From Sisyra terminalis (taxonomy: Eukaryota > Arthropoda > Insecta > Neuroptera > Sisyridae): a DNA stretch of 64,000 bases. Under the pieces are notes generated by a model that searched no databases, was not told the origin of the DNA, and saw only the letters and a program-made list of their open reading frames with translations. A program made the translations under genes and the position numbers. Of this stretch, positions 1 to 10,984 are shown in pieces. The first letter of the stretch is position 1. Each line of letters opens with the position of its first letter. Where the stretch lies: the NCBI GenBank assembly GCA_958496175.1, contig OY292274.1:14715689-14779688 (forward strand). The letters are read 5' to 3'.

Positions 1-384
1 TGATCGTTTCTTTGTTGTAAGTAATGCATTGTCTGCCGATTGAGGTCTTAACCAAGAAACGGGCACTGTTGGTTTCATCCCTGAATGGTCAAAACTTTTA
101 TAAATAGCTACATCAGACATCGCTGACTTTGGACGTTTAAAAATATTCGAAGGTGTTGACAAGAATAACGATTTGGATGGATTGCGAATTTCTCGATATG
201 GAGGACGATTCGTGAGATTAATCTAAAGAACATAATTAAATAAAGTACGTACAAATCAGTATAAAAATAATTATGCCAAAAAAATTTTTCTTCTTTCATA
301 TTTTACCTGGGAACCACTGAGTTTTAGATCTAAATTCTCATTTGGATAAGTTGATGCACTTTTCGTTTTTTCAATACGAGCCAT
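1..384 (-). CDS. 5' part of an unidentified gene, cut by the left window edge
   Basis: Two exons can be read. Exon 1 (384-307) starts at an ATG and encodes 26 residues beginning MARIEKTKSASTYPNENLDL and ending in SGSQ, followed by a GTAAAA donor. An 84 bp intron (306-223) ends in TTCTTTAG. Exon 2 (222-1) is open for all 74 codons up to the window edge. Both junctions are phase 0. The visible 100 residues are basic and rich in Ser, Pro and Lys, with segments such as RPPYREIRNPSKS and FKRPKSAMSDVAIYKSFDHS, and no membrane span or signal peptide. I recognise no domain; a disordered cytoskeletal-type protein is one possibility but is a guess. Splice sites, frame continuity and protein-like composition argue for a real gene; the rest lies outside the window. 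Confidence 0.6.
223..306 (-). other. Short intron of the left-edge gene
   Basis: An 84 bp intron bounded by GTAAAA and TTTAG on the minus strand; it is much more AT-rich than the flanking exons. An ATG-initiated reading frame that starts inside it is an artefact. Confidence 0.55.
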
Positions 385-607
385 TGTATAATTGTAAAGT
401 TCAGAAGTTTATTTATAAAAAATAAATAAAGTTGAACTGAAAGTTTTTAATATTGATTTAATGAAACAAAATATTTTTCTCAAGAGAAATTGGGAACAAT
501 ATATTTTAGTAGTGATACCTTTTATTGAATGTTTTATGTTTGTTTCTATAGCAACGTCACGACGCACCTATTCGAGGAGCGATAAAAATTCGAAATAAAT
601 GCATGAT

Positions 608-790
608 ACTAGAGGACAAGGTTTGTAAATTACACAGATTGCTCCATTAGAAAAAAAAATGACGTCATACGAAGAATTTTGAAATTGATCAGTCTGAAGA
701 TATGTACGAATTTCTTCTGGATACGTCACGTATCCAACACGTAGCCACCCATGAGGCCACCTGTGTATTTTATAAACCTTGACTAGAGGA
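608..790. mobile_element. 165 bp MITE (Mutator-like?) with 9 bp target duplication, copy 1
   Basis: The element runs from 617 to 781. It starts CAAGGTTTGTAAAT and ends as the inverted form TATAAACCTTG, giving terminal inverted repeats of about 20 bp. It is flanked by a perfect 9 bp direct repeat ACTAGAGGA (608-616 and 782-790). A second copy lies at 60194-60346 with its own 9 bp duplication. There is no coding capacity. A 9 bp target duplication points to Mutator-like (MULE) transposases; the superfamily assignment is inference. Confidence 0.75.
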
Positions 791-1250
791 CTCAATGAAC
801 TTCGTACCACCTACCATTGATTTGTGAAAATTGATGCATTGATATCGATAATGTTGACGCATTATTCATTATTAATATGGAAGTAATAAATACATACTTA
901 TAAGTAGTTTTAATTTTAGTACGCTTTTTTAAATATTGAGATTCATGTATGAACATATTGATACACTAATACGCATAGAAGAATTCATACAATCTTACTT
1001 AATAGTTCTAACTATAGTCTAACTACAATTTAGATTTTATAATATTTTTAGTTTACATTTCTTGATCCCGAGTGATGCCGATATTTAAATGAAAATTTCG
1101 GATGCCATTATGTTTTTTTGGTATACTGTGGTACACTCCAGGTTCGACAAACTTTTATAGTGCTTATGATTGTAGTGCAAAAATTTATTAATTTAATTAC
1201 AAATTCACACAATCGACCTACAAACAATGAATTATAGTATAATATTTAGC

Positions 1251-2902
1251 TCAAAAGTTAACCTCTGTCAAGTTAGCACCCGACTTTTACAAATTAAAAT
1301 TTTAAATATATTTTTAGATTAACTTTTGTTTGAACTTGATTGTACCGAAAAAATTTTCGTTTGTACCTCAACCGGAAAGAAAATAGAGTTTTCCGGATAC
1401 TACTGATTTTCCTTAAAAGATTTTCCAAATCAAAAAGTGGTACAATCTAGCTACTGTGGTGCTGAGGATTGTACCGAAAAAATTATTCTTCTAACTCTAT
1501 TCCGATGGTAGTTATAAAGAATTTTGAATGAGTAATAGGGACTCTAAGTACATCATTGTTGAAACAGCAAAAACGGCCATAATTTTAAATCTATTGAGGT
1601 ACAAACGAATTTTTTTGCGAATATACTCGGGTGCTGGTCTCTAGTTGGTATTACCGGTTGAATTTTTGTTTGTACTTCAACCGGAAAGAAAATAGAGTTT
1701 TCCGGGTACTACTGATTTTCCATAAACTATTTTCAAAATTCAAAAGCGGTACAATCTAGCTACTGTGGCGCTGAGGATTGTACCTGAAAAAATATCCTCC
1801 TAACTCTATTCCAACGGTAGTAATAAAGGATTTTGTATGAGTAATAGGGATTCTAATTATTTCATTGTTGAAACTGCAAAAACGGCCATAACTTTGATTC
1901 TGTTGAGGTAGAAACGATTTTTTTTGCGGATTCTTCCGGGCGCTGGCCTCTAGTTGATGATACCGGTTTAATCTTTGTTTGTACCTCAACCGGAAAGAAA
2001 ATAGAGTTTTCCGGCTACTACGGATATTCCTTGTGAGATTTTCCAAATTCAAAAGTCGTACAATCTAACTACTGCAGCGCTAAAGATTGTACTGAAAAAA
2101 ATATACTCTTTGCTGTTTCAACAATGAACTAATTAGAGTCAAATTGCTCATACAAAATTCTTTATAACTACGGTTGGAATAGAGTTAGTAGGATAATTTT
2201 TTCGGTACAATCCTCAGCGTCACAGTAGCTAGATTGTACCACTTTTGGATTTGGAAAATCTCTTAAGGAAAATCAGTAGTACCCGGAAAACGCTATTTTA
2301 TTTCTGGTTGAGGTACAAATGAAAATTCAACCGGCACTATCAACTTGAGACCAGCACCCGGGTAAATCCGCAAAACAAATCGTTTGTACCTCAATATATT
2401 TAAAACTGGCCGTTTTTCTGTTTCAGCAATGAAGTAATTAAAGTCTAATTACATTTACAAAAACCGTTGTAATTGTTGTTTGGATCGAATTAGAAGAAAT
2501 TTTTTTTAAGGTATGTGTCTATGTTCTAACACCCAAATTGCATTGCAATAAAATTTGTTTGTACGACAGTTGAAAAAAAAAATAACAGTCGTTATAAAAT
2601 TCAACAATGGAAAAAGTGCATTCACAGAATCGCTCATAACTTTTTTTGGGTCAAAGTTAGAAACAATTTTTTTTCGATACAATCCTCTACGTGCCAAGGC
2701 CCATCTATGGCCGTTAAATTTTTTGAAAAGTTTAACAGTGGGGGGCTATCAATTTTTAAAAATTTAATAACTTTTTTTCGGTTGAGGTACAAACGAAAAT
2801 TTTTTCGGTACAATCAAGTACAAACAAAAGTCAATCTAAAAATATATTTAAAATTTTAATTTGTAAAAGTCGGGTGCTAACTTGACAATGGTCAAAAGTT
2901 AA
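1251..2902. mobile_element. Foldback-like element with long TIRs and internal 309 bp tandem repeats
   Basis: The element spans 1262-2891. Its ends (CCTCTGTCAAGTTAGCACCC at the left, and the inverted counterpart ending CTTGACAATGG) are inverted repeats of about 120 bp. An 11 bp direct repeat TCAAAAGTTAA flanks it exactly (1251-1261 and 2892-2902). Inside, a unit containing ACCGGAAAGAAAATAGAG recurs at 1371, 1680 and 1989, a constant 309 bp period; from about 2100 the same sequence continues in the opposite orientation. Motifs such as TTGTACCTCAACCGG recur on both strands. No transposase is encoded, so it must be moved in trans. A partial copy lies at 7862-8329. Confidence 0.75.
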
Positions 2903-4216
2903 GGTTTAATTTTTTGCAAATTTTAAATTTTGCAAAGATAATATTAGAATTTAAGCCGGAAAATTTTTACTTTTTCATCTAAAAACCTTTAAAAATGGAA
3001 TGATAAATTTAAAGCAGTGAAATGAGCAGATTATTTAATAACGAAAAAATATCATTTGGTTGTGTTTTCAATAAGCTTTATTTATTTATATATATTTTAC
3101 ATAATGTGTGTGTGATAACAAATATCAAAATTGATTGCATGGAAATATTCATTACCTATACCAATTTTTTTTCAAATTACAACAAAAAAAGTTATACATT
3201 TTTTTTTCATACAGTTAATTTCAAACTACGAGTAGGTAAGACATACAAGTTCTGTCTTTTTTACATTGAATATTGTTACAGATAGGTAAATTATTTTTGA
3301 TTAATTCAATTACACAAAAAATACATATACACATCTAAGTAATATAAATTAACATATAACTAGTATAGATGAAATATTTAGGTGTAGACTTGGATACACT
3401 TGTTTAAATAACTATTCTATGCCTAACACCCATGCAAATATTTATTTGATATATGTATCTTTACATCCAACAATGTGAGATTGAAAGTCATCATTATACA
3501 TACTAAAATAGTGCTTCCAAATTATCTATGGAATAGGTATGTAAGTGTTTATAAATAACCTTTCTTATTAAAAAAAAAATACCGTAAAATTCGATCTTCA
3601 TGTAAGTCCCAGAATCCAAAAAAATAAAACCCATAGGTCTCGTGTAATATGAGAAAGATAAACCTTTTAATCAACAATTTAATTAAGATAACGGTTGAAA
3701 CAACATTTCGAATTCAATAACTCATAATAAAGCAAGTCTTTTATTGACTTATTAGTATTTTTCAACCAAATATTTATTTTTATAATTTTTAAAATAATTT
3801 ATAGCGTCAAAAACACAAAATTATTATAGATAGAAATATTACATATTTTTTTTTCTTTTTCGAAAGGAAGACATAGTATTCAATATAATATAATCGTAAT
3901 TAAGTATTCTTCATAAAATTTAGGAAAAACATACCGAAAGATAGATGATAAATATTAAAAAATATAAATGATTTTTTTGCTATACATATATTTTGATCCT
4001 TGAAAAGAAGATTCTATTATTTCGAACAAATAATAAAAATAACATTAAGATAGTACATGTTTAACTGTAAAAATCTGCAGTTAAGCATTTAAAGAAAATT
4101 ACTACTTGAATGTTAGGATATTCCCAAGAGATTCTGTATTTATTTCCCGCAAATGGTTAAAGTCAATAAAAATTGATTAAAATCGAATAAATATTAGTCA
4201 TAATTTACTATGCGAA
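2903..4216. other. AT-rich intergenic stretch, nothing recognised
   Basis: About 1.3 kb of low-complexity AT-rich sequence between the foldback element and the first SINE. The one ATG-started frame here (3022-3285, +) is made of AT-rich codons with no domain-like pattern, so I do not call it a gene. Confidence 0.5.
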
Positions 4217-4345
4217 AGTCTACTAGTGGCCGAGTGGTCCAGGTGACCGCTCCAAAACTGGTAAGCTTTGGGTTTGATACTCGTATGGAGCAAATTTTCG
4301 ATATTTCACGATTACGGATTTTTATAAACCCTAAAGTCGTTCAAG
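4217..4345 (+). repeat. tRNA-derived SINE (family 1), copy a
   Basis: The head resembles a class II tRNA gene. A TGGCCGAGTGG block matches an RNA polymerase III A box, and GGGTTTGATACT matches a degenerate B box (GGTTCGANNC). It is followed by the family body, ATTTTCGATATTTC and CGATTACGGATT. Other copies are at 7232, 18541, 31803, 36532 and 39768. Six dispersed copies with this head identify a SINE rather than a tRNA gene. Confidence 0.75.
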
Positions 4346-4408
4346 ACAAACACAAAAGATTACTAGGCATGTTTCGTCAGATCTAAAACGGATTTATGTC
4401 CTTTAGAT

Positions 4409-4500
4409 CAGTGCTTCTCAAACGTTTTCGCATCACGGCCTCCTAAAACAACAAAAGAAAAAAATTCCAAGGCTTCCCTCCCCAAAAATTAGAGACTTTA
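4409..4500 (+). mobile_element. Terminal fragment of a hAT-like element
   Basis: The sequence CAGTGCTTCTCAAACG followed by a GC-richer stretch (GCATCACGGCCTCC) is typical of the subterminal end of hAT non-autonomous elements. No matching inverted end was found nearby, so the 3' limit is arbitrary. Confidence 0.4.
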
Positions 4501-6454
4501 AATTTCAATATACAATTTTTAAAAAAAAATTAACAAAAAAATCCAGAGTTTCACAAAAAAATAGAATCTTCCTTCAATTTTAGATAATTTAAATATAGTT
4601 TTTCATAAATGCAATAATATAAGGCCAATATAAAAACAGTATTTTTTATTCAACACTATAAAATATTTGTAATTAAAATATCTATAAAATTAATTATATT
4701 TGTAATATATTCTTTTAAAATGCATTAAATATTGTAATAATAACATTAAATAGTATTGATTTTCCATGTCACAAAAAATAAATATTTTTCTATAAAATAT
4801 AAATCGCTTTGTGAAACTTTTTAAAATGGTTAAAATTTATTGATAGTTAAAAACCGGTAATCCAGGTAAATTGTTACCTAACAATTTACTGTTTCCAGCT
4901 TATTGTCACACTTCTATTTTTGGAATTATTGCCCTCTGAAAATTTTAACTGTAGTGATTTTGTTTCGGAAAATAATATTTGAGAAAAAAAATTTGTGTAT
5001 TTTAATTAAAAATGCATCATAAATTCATTAACTGATGAGTTCTCCAACTATGAACAGATTTTTGGTAAATGTATAACAAATTAAAGTTTTAATAAATGTG
5101 AATAAAAAGAACTAAAATCGTAGAAGTAAGCTTGCTAGTTTACAAATTATATACTCTCCATTATATTTTTAAGAATTAGTATAATGTAAATATTTACTTA
5201 CGTTGACTAGTTTTGTAAAGACCTGTAATATTCGTGTATTGATTTTCAACATTAATAACTACATAATTATGAAGACAACCATTAAGACATTTCGATTAAT
5301 ATTTTATACTAAATTCAATTAATTTTAAATCAAAAGTGCATGAGCTAAGTAATTGCATAGAAAACAAATGTTCTAATTGTAATTTTATATATATTTGAAG
5401 TAGTTGGTTAACTAAAATTATAATAAAATAGTTCAATATAAATAATAAATTTTAAGAATTGATACCATCTTATTTAAGGTTATTGTACAGAAGAACACAC
5501 GGCAGTTAAACATGTGATACTTAAACACGGATGGTTAATTACGTGACACTTTAACATTAGATTTTTGAAGTTTCTGAGTATACATTCTTATGGGACCGGG
5601 TCCAAAAAAGTATGGCACTTCGATTTAAGAACTGCCATCGTAATTTGAGTCGTTGGTATGTAAACCAAATGTACGTAATTAGAATATGCGTCGCAGTGTT
5701 TAAGACTTAAGGTTTAAGATGTTACCTGACACATGTCCTTATGTAGCTACACCTTCATTGTACAAGTTATTTTCAAATAAGTATTTCATAGTTTCGGATT
5801 GAAAATGAACATAATTATCACATTATGAAAAATGATTAACTCAGTACTGTAATGTATTTTTTTTTCTTTAAACTTAAAATATATCATTTGTATTTCCAGT
5901 GAATTTAATATAATTCATGCGATAGTTAAGCATATAATTATCCAGTTCTTGATTTCTTAATGTACTTTTTTTAAGTAATGTTATTTAATAAAAATAATAT
6001 TTCGTTATAACCAGGAACCACTGGTAAAGATAAATTTGTTTTTCCTCAAATATGTAATTTTCAAATAGCAATAATTTAATAATTGTGCATGAGTTAAAAA
6101 ATAAAATTTTAAAAATGAGATTGTATATAGTTAAAACTACTATGAAAAATACTCTTATAGTTTTGGTTCATCTTAGTTTGAAGTTTGAACACAATCATCA
6201 GTGATGTCTTCACGATTCCCAATATCATTTGAAGAATATAATTTGAATAAGCGTTTAACAGTTAACAAAATATCAATCGAACACCATGTATAAGTTACAG
6301 TACAAATAGGGATTTGTTACAACATATTTTTCTATATATTTAAATAGTCGATTTGAATTTTAGAGCCAACCAAATGGAATTCGTTTTTGTACATTGAGAC
6401 ATACATATACATTTTTGTTATAACATATAAGTACTCGTACATCAATATACTAAT
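4501..6454. other. AT-rich region downstream of the calmodulin-like gene
   Basis: About 1.95 kb without a recognisable gene. The part next to 6454 must contain the 3' UTR of the minus-strand calmodulin-like gene. A less AT-rich block at 5490-5760 shows no open frame or repeat that I can name. Confidence 0.5.
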
Positions 6455-9400
6455 TTAATTCTTTGCGGTCAATATGGTCACGAACTCTGCAAAAGTTATA
6501 CAATATTTAATGTTGCTTTTGTCCACAAATCATTAAATATCCCTACCTTCATAATTAACCATTCCATCTCCGTCCAAGTCGGCTTCACGAATCATATCAT
6601 CAACCTCCTCATCGGACAATTTTTCCCCCAAATTAGTCATAACATGACGAAGTTCATTGGAAGAAATTAGCCCGTCATTGTTTTTATCGAAAACTCGAAA
6701 AGCTTCACGTAATTCATCCTCGCCGTCGGCGCCTTTCATTTTCTTTGACATCATTTGCAAAAACTCATTGAATTCAATTGTACCGTTTCCATCTTGATCC
6801 ACTTCATTCACCATGTCTCGTAGTTCAGTTTCTGAAAATATAAAATATTTCAGAAAAGCTCTTGTTTTGTTGAAGTTTCTTTTGCCGGTAACGAAAAGTT
6901 TTAGTTTAGTACCTGTAGGTCGTTGTCCTAATGACCGCATTACAACGCCTAACTCTGCCATGGTTATGGTCCCATCTTCATCTTTATCGAAAAGCATAAA
7001 GGCCTCTTTAAATTCGGCTACTTGTTCTTCAGTCAGTCCATATTCAGACTGAAATTGAGATATTTATTTTAATTAGGTTTTTGACCATAAATTATTTTTA
7101 TTATTTAAAAAAATATTTTAGATTTAGTAGTGTTAAGTTTTTTAAAACCAACAAAAATCCACTCTTACGAGACGTTTAGAGTTAACAACTTTTTATTCTC
7201 GTATAAATAATAGTCAATACTTGAGAATTCGAAAGCCCACCGGTGGCCAAATAGTTAAGTTGGTCGCTCCAAAACGAACGGTGCTGGTGGAAATTTGCAA
7301 TATTTTTCGATTTACGGATTTTCAATAATGTCAAAAATCGACGTTAGCAGTTATGCAACGATGGTAAATAACGATTTAAGAAGTTAAATCAAAAAAGAAA
7401 TAAAGTGTACAATAAGTCTGCCTATCAAAATAAATTATTTCGCAGTCCTGAATTTTTGGGTTAAAACAATAAACAACTTGTTGAACTGTTACAATTTATT
7501 CAAGTGCATAAAAGATTTGGTTGAAAACAAAAAAAAAAATGTCACCTTTTCTAAAGAAGTCAGGAATGGTTTCATTAAATATAAAGTTTCTTTTATTATT
7601 GATCCTGTTTAAAGATGGATGAGAATACTTCTTCTGCATTATAAAACTTCTCAGTTATAGTTTATTTCTAATTTTTCTTGTCATTTTTCATTTAAATATT
7701 TATTGTATCATAAAACTTTGTTTCACGTTGAAGTACTTTTTTGATTGAATAATATACTCGTCAATCTAATATAAATAATCGCGTAAGATTTGCATGATGT
7801 TCCCGTATAATTGAGGTGAGATTTATACCTTTAAACCTGTAATTGTCGGAAAACTGAATTTTCTTTTCGGTTGAGGTACAAACGAAAATTTAATCGGTTC
7901 CATAAATTAAAAACCAGCACCCGGGAGAATCCGCAAAAAAAATCGTTTGTACCACAACAGAATCAAAATTATGGCTGTTTTTGCAGTTTCAACAATGAAA
8001 ATGAGAGTCTAATTACATTTAAAAAAAACAGTTATAACTATTATGTACCACCCAAATTGCAGTGCAATACAGTTTGTTTGTACTTCAGTTGAAAAAAATA
8101 ACAGTTGTTATAAAACTCAACAATGGAATAAGTGTATTTACAAAATTGCTTATTACTTTGTTTGGGTTAAAGTTAGAAACAAAATTTTTTCGGTACAATC
8201 CTCTACGTGTCAAGGCCCATTTATAGCCGTTAAAATTTTTGAACAATTTAACAATGGTAGGCTATTGATTTTTAAAAATTTAATAACTTTTTTTCGGTCG
8301 AGGTACAAACGAAAAATTTTTCGGTACAAACTCGACTTCGACATTTATCGCTAATAACAATTGAAAACAAAACCGCATCAAGCCTGGATTTAAACGAAGT
8401 TTTGATACTTTTACGAAAACTAAAGCTAGAGAAAAATTGTAAATATAATTGTTATTTAGTCAGTTGGTAGGTCCGACCTTTATATAATAAACCCTTGAAT
8501 CTTCTCTATTTCGTTTTATTAGCCAAACCTACACCAAGTATTAATTGTAATTTATGTTGTTACTGTTTAATATTTTTATTACCTGTCCTGCAGTGCACAA
8601 AAAAGAGCTTAAGTAGCTTAGCATTTTTAAAGTATTTGTATATTTTATATTTTTATTTGATAATACCTAATCAGCTAACATAGCAGTGGGGCCCCATTTT
8701 TTAATTTGCCCGAGGGCCCTTGGTTACCTAGCTACGCCACTGACACTAACATAAGTTTTCAGGGGAGTTCCTAATATCTCTGGCGCCGCGATTTAAGAAC
8801 GGATCATGATAGATTATAAGAACGGATTATGGCCGTTGGAGGATTAATAAAAATTGATTTCCCATAAGAAATAACATTGACATTTTTGAACCAAAAACCT
8901 ATTTTTTTTAAAACGAAGCGAAAACTCGCATTTTGATATTCTTAATTTTCGATTTATTTAGGTTTCTTCTACCATAATCCATTTGTAAAGCGTGGCGCCG
9001 GAGATATTAGAAATAAACCCATTTTCATATTGATATATTTGAAATTATCTATTTCTTTTTTTGTTTTGTGAAAAAAAATCGAAAGAGAATAAAGTCTATT
9101 TTACGGTTTTTTCTTATTTAAACCTTTCTCGAGACTTTATATTTACAATCATTAATCAAATGGTAAGTATCCATAATGATAGCGTAATGAGGTAGAAATC
9201 TTTTCAATACAATTTCAATTCCTAAAACTGCAACTTTGCAAGCCATAAATAAGTAAAAATATTATTGGAATCATACAATAAATCGGCTGAAAATAAGATT
9301 ATCGTTATAAGTAAACAATAACGTGTGTTAGTATTACTTAAAAAATGGTTATATCTACATACTTTTTCTGTTATAGGTAGGAAAACTTAAGTTGTTTATT

Positions 9401-9588
9401 GCTAAAAATTTAATATTTTGTAGTTAGTTGCATTTATTTACGAATATAAGATTTAAGGTTAGTTTATTAACAATGTAATGTACTCACATTTTATTTTAAC
9501 TTACGGATTGTATTCTCGTTTCTAAATTAGAAGTTAATCGTCTCAGTCTTGAATATTCTTTTCCGTATCGTTCTTCGCTTTTAGCCAT
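6455..9588 (-). CDS. Calmodulin-like four-EF-hand protein with an N-terminal extension
   Basis: Calcium sensor of the calmodulin family; targets unknown. Exons: 9588-9505 (28 codons, donor CC|GTAAGT), 7048-6913 (acceptor TTTCAG, donor ACAG|GTACTA), 6831-6547 (acceptor TTTTCAG, donor GAAG|GTAGGG), and 6486-6455 (acceptor TTTGCAG, stop TAA). All phases agree and give 178 residues. Four complete EF loops start at D49 ([12 protein letters not shown]), D85 ([12 protein letters not shown]), D122 ([12 protein letters not shown]) and D158 ([12 protein letters not shown]). The protein ends [10 protein letters not shown]. The core is collinear with calmodulin ([34 protein letters not shown]) but has many substitutions, so it is a calmodulin-like paralogue rather than the near-invariant calmodulin. 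Exon 1, [20 protein letters not shown] and onward, is highly charged and replaces the usual short MADQ start. Exon 2 has no usable Met before the first EF-hand, which supports an upstream exon. The core is near certain; exon 1 rests on its phase and its perfect donor. Confidence 0.85.
7232..7372 (+). repeat. tRNA-derived SINE (family 1), copy b
   Basis: A diverged copy: CACCGGTGGCCAAATAG head, GGTCGCTCCAAAAC, then the body TTTTCGATTTACGGATTTT and the tail GATGGTAAATAAC shared with copies e and f. The B box is degraded. Confidence 0.65.
7862..8329 (+). repeat. Partial copy of the 1.26-2.89 kb foldback element
   Basis: About 470 bp matches the right part of the foldback element (roughly 2310-2815) in the same orientation. 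Shared blocks include CCAGCACCCGGG, ATCGTTTGTACC, TTTCGGTACAATCCTCTACG and CAAGGCCCAT. The tandem units and outer TIRs are absent. Open frames seen here are translations of the repeat. Confidence 0.7.
8684..8742. mobile_element. 59 bp hAT-like terminal remnant
   Basis: It begins CAGTGGGGCCCC and ends in CCTAGCTACGCCACTG; both ends read CAGTGG inward, as in hAT non-autonomous elements of the CAGTGGCGTAGC type. Very short, so probably internally deleted. An exact target duplication could not be aligned. Confidence 0.45.
8771..9010. mobile_element. 240 bp MITE with ~35 bp TIRs in the calmodulin-like intron
   Basis: The left end CTAATATCTCTGGCGCCGCG and the inverted right end (read inward CTAATATCTCCGGCGCCACG) form imperfect TIRs of about 35 bp. 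If a TA at each end is the target duplication, this is a Tc1/mariner-type MITE; that is inference. No coding capacity. Confidence 0.6.
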
Positions 9589-10980
9589 ACTTTTATTGAT
9601 ACAACTAAAAGTTCATTTTAATAAATTGATAGCACTAGAAATTAGGACAAAAAAATTATTAAATTCTAAATTGGTAAAACATTATTGTATTTAATAAATC
9701 TCAGATTCAATAAAATTAACAAAAATAATTTATCATTTATTATCTAAAAGAAATGATCATTAAATCCATTAATCAGTGTTTTAAAAATAATATTATTTGA
9801 TTATTAAAAATGATAAATATTCATTCTTCATTTTGCTTTTAAAAATTATCAATTGATCAGTGATGTTTCTATCTTCATTGAATGTGTTTATTTTTATTTT
9901 CTATATAATCGTCGAATGTATATTTGGATTCTAATATTAGAAAACACGAAAAAAGACTATTTCTGCACACAGAAGTGAGCGTATAAAAGAAAAATTCATA
10001 AAAAGATAAAAAAATATACACAAAAATTATCATTCATATTTACGTACCTATTTATTTTATTTTACATTAATTACAATTAAATAAAAAGTATGCACAATTT
10101 TAAATCACCAATGCACAGCTACTTAAAGAGTAATAATAAATTCGCGTTATTTTAACTATAAATTTGTGTCACCCACAAAATTAAGTAGAGCACATACTGA
10201 ACTGTATTTTGGTTTCAATGCTTTTTTAAATGTGATTGTCGTTATTTCTATTCTCTTATATGTGTGCAGGAGTGGATTTGTGTGCAGAAAAAGTATAATG
10301 TATTTCAATTTAAATGTGAACAAAAACGAAATTGTTGAATTAGGAACTTTAAATACAATGTAATTAATTTGAATCCTTAATGTAAATATTTGAATATAAT
10401 TATGTGAAGTTCCTTTTTCAATTACAATCTTTTGATTAAATTAAATCTGGTACTGACAACGTAATTTAATATATAGAATACATTTCCGATAAAATACATT
10501 GAGTTGAAAATATGTTATAATAGTTTCAGTTCCTTTATCATGAATAAAAATAAAAATATTTTTGATGGAGATTTTTTATATATAATACATTCATAAAATT
10601 AATTATCCCCAATAATATATCAAACTCTTATTTAATTATGTTAAATGATAATTTATATTAGTTGTTTTGCTTCTAATAAAATTTTTAATTCACCAGTCTA
10701 GATGAAATCATACCTACCCATAAATAAACCCATACCCATATAAATCATACGTCCCCGTAAAATATTTTAACTCAACATGCAAAACCATTGCGGTTTTGGT
10801 ACTTGAAAAGGTTAGTTTTTAACTTTTTTAACTTATCTAGAATATATAGAAAATAGTTTAATTTAAGCTTGCGAAATGTGAAGGGCATGAAAAAAACATC
10901 TGTACAACCGTTGAAATTTTAACATTGATAAGTATTTTATTTATTTCCGAGTCACAATTAATAAATTAATGGATAATAAT
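9589..10980. other. Region upstream of the calmodulin-like gene
   Basis: About 1.4 kb of AT-rich sequence. The 5' UTR and promoter of the minus-strand gene should lie at its left side, but I see no clear TATA or initiator. The frame at 10166-10363 (+) has no domain-like features. Confidence 0.45.
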
Positions 10981-10984
10981 ATAT

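Larger units (their letters stand above)
7049..9504 (-). other. Long first intron of the calmodulin-like gene
   Basis: A 2456 bp intron between the exon encoding the N-terminal extension and the EF-hand exons. It begins GTAAGT and ends CAATTTCAG on the minus strand. It has been colonised by a SINE (7232), part of the foldback family (7862), a hAT-like end pair (8684) and a 240 bp MITE (8771). The remaining sequence is AT-rich with nothing recognised. Confidence 0.65.

Noticed and set aside
4217..4345. A functional tRNA gene
   Set aside because: No cloverleaf closes, the B box is mutated, and the sequence recurs with a common non-tRNA body, as in a SINE.
6813..7052. Plus-strand 79-codon frame over the calmodulin-like exons
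   Set aside because: It is the reverse-strand shadow of the EF-hand exons; the minus-strand model explains the sequence fully.
8684..8760. 8 bp CTAACATA repeats as target duplication of the 59 bp hAT remnant
   Set aside because: The two copies are offset by about 4 bp from the element ends, so they do not form a proper target duplication.
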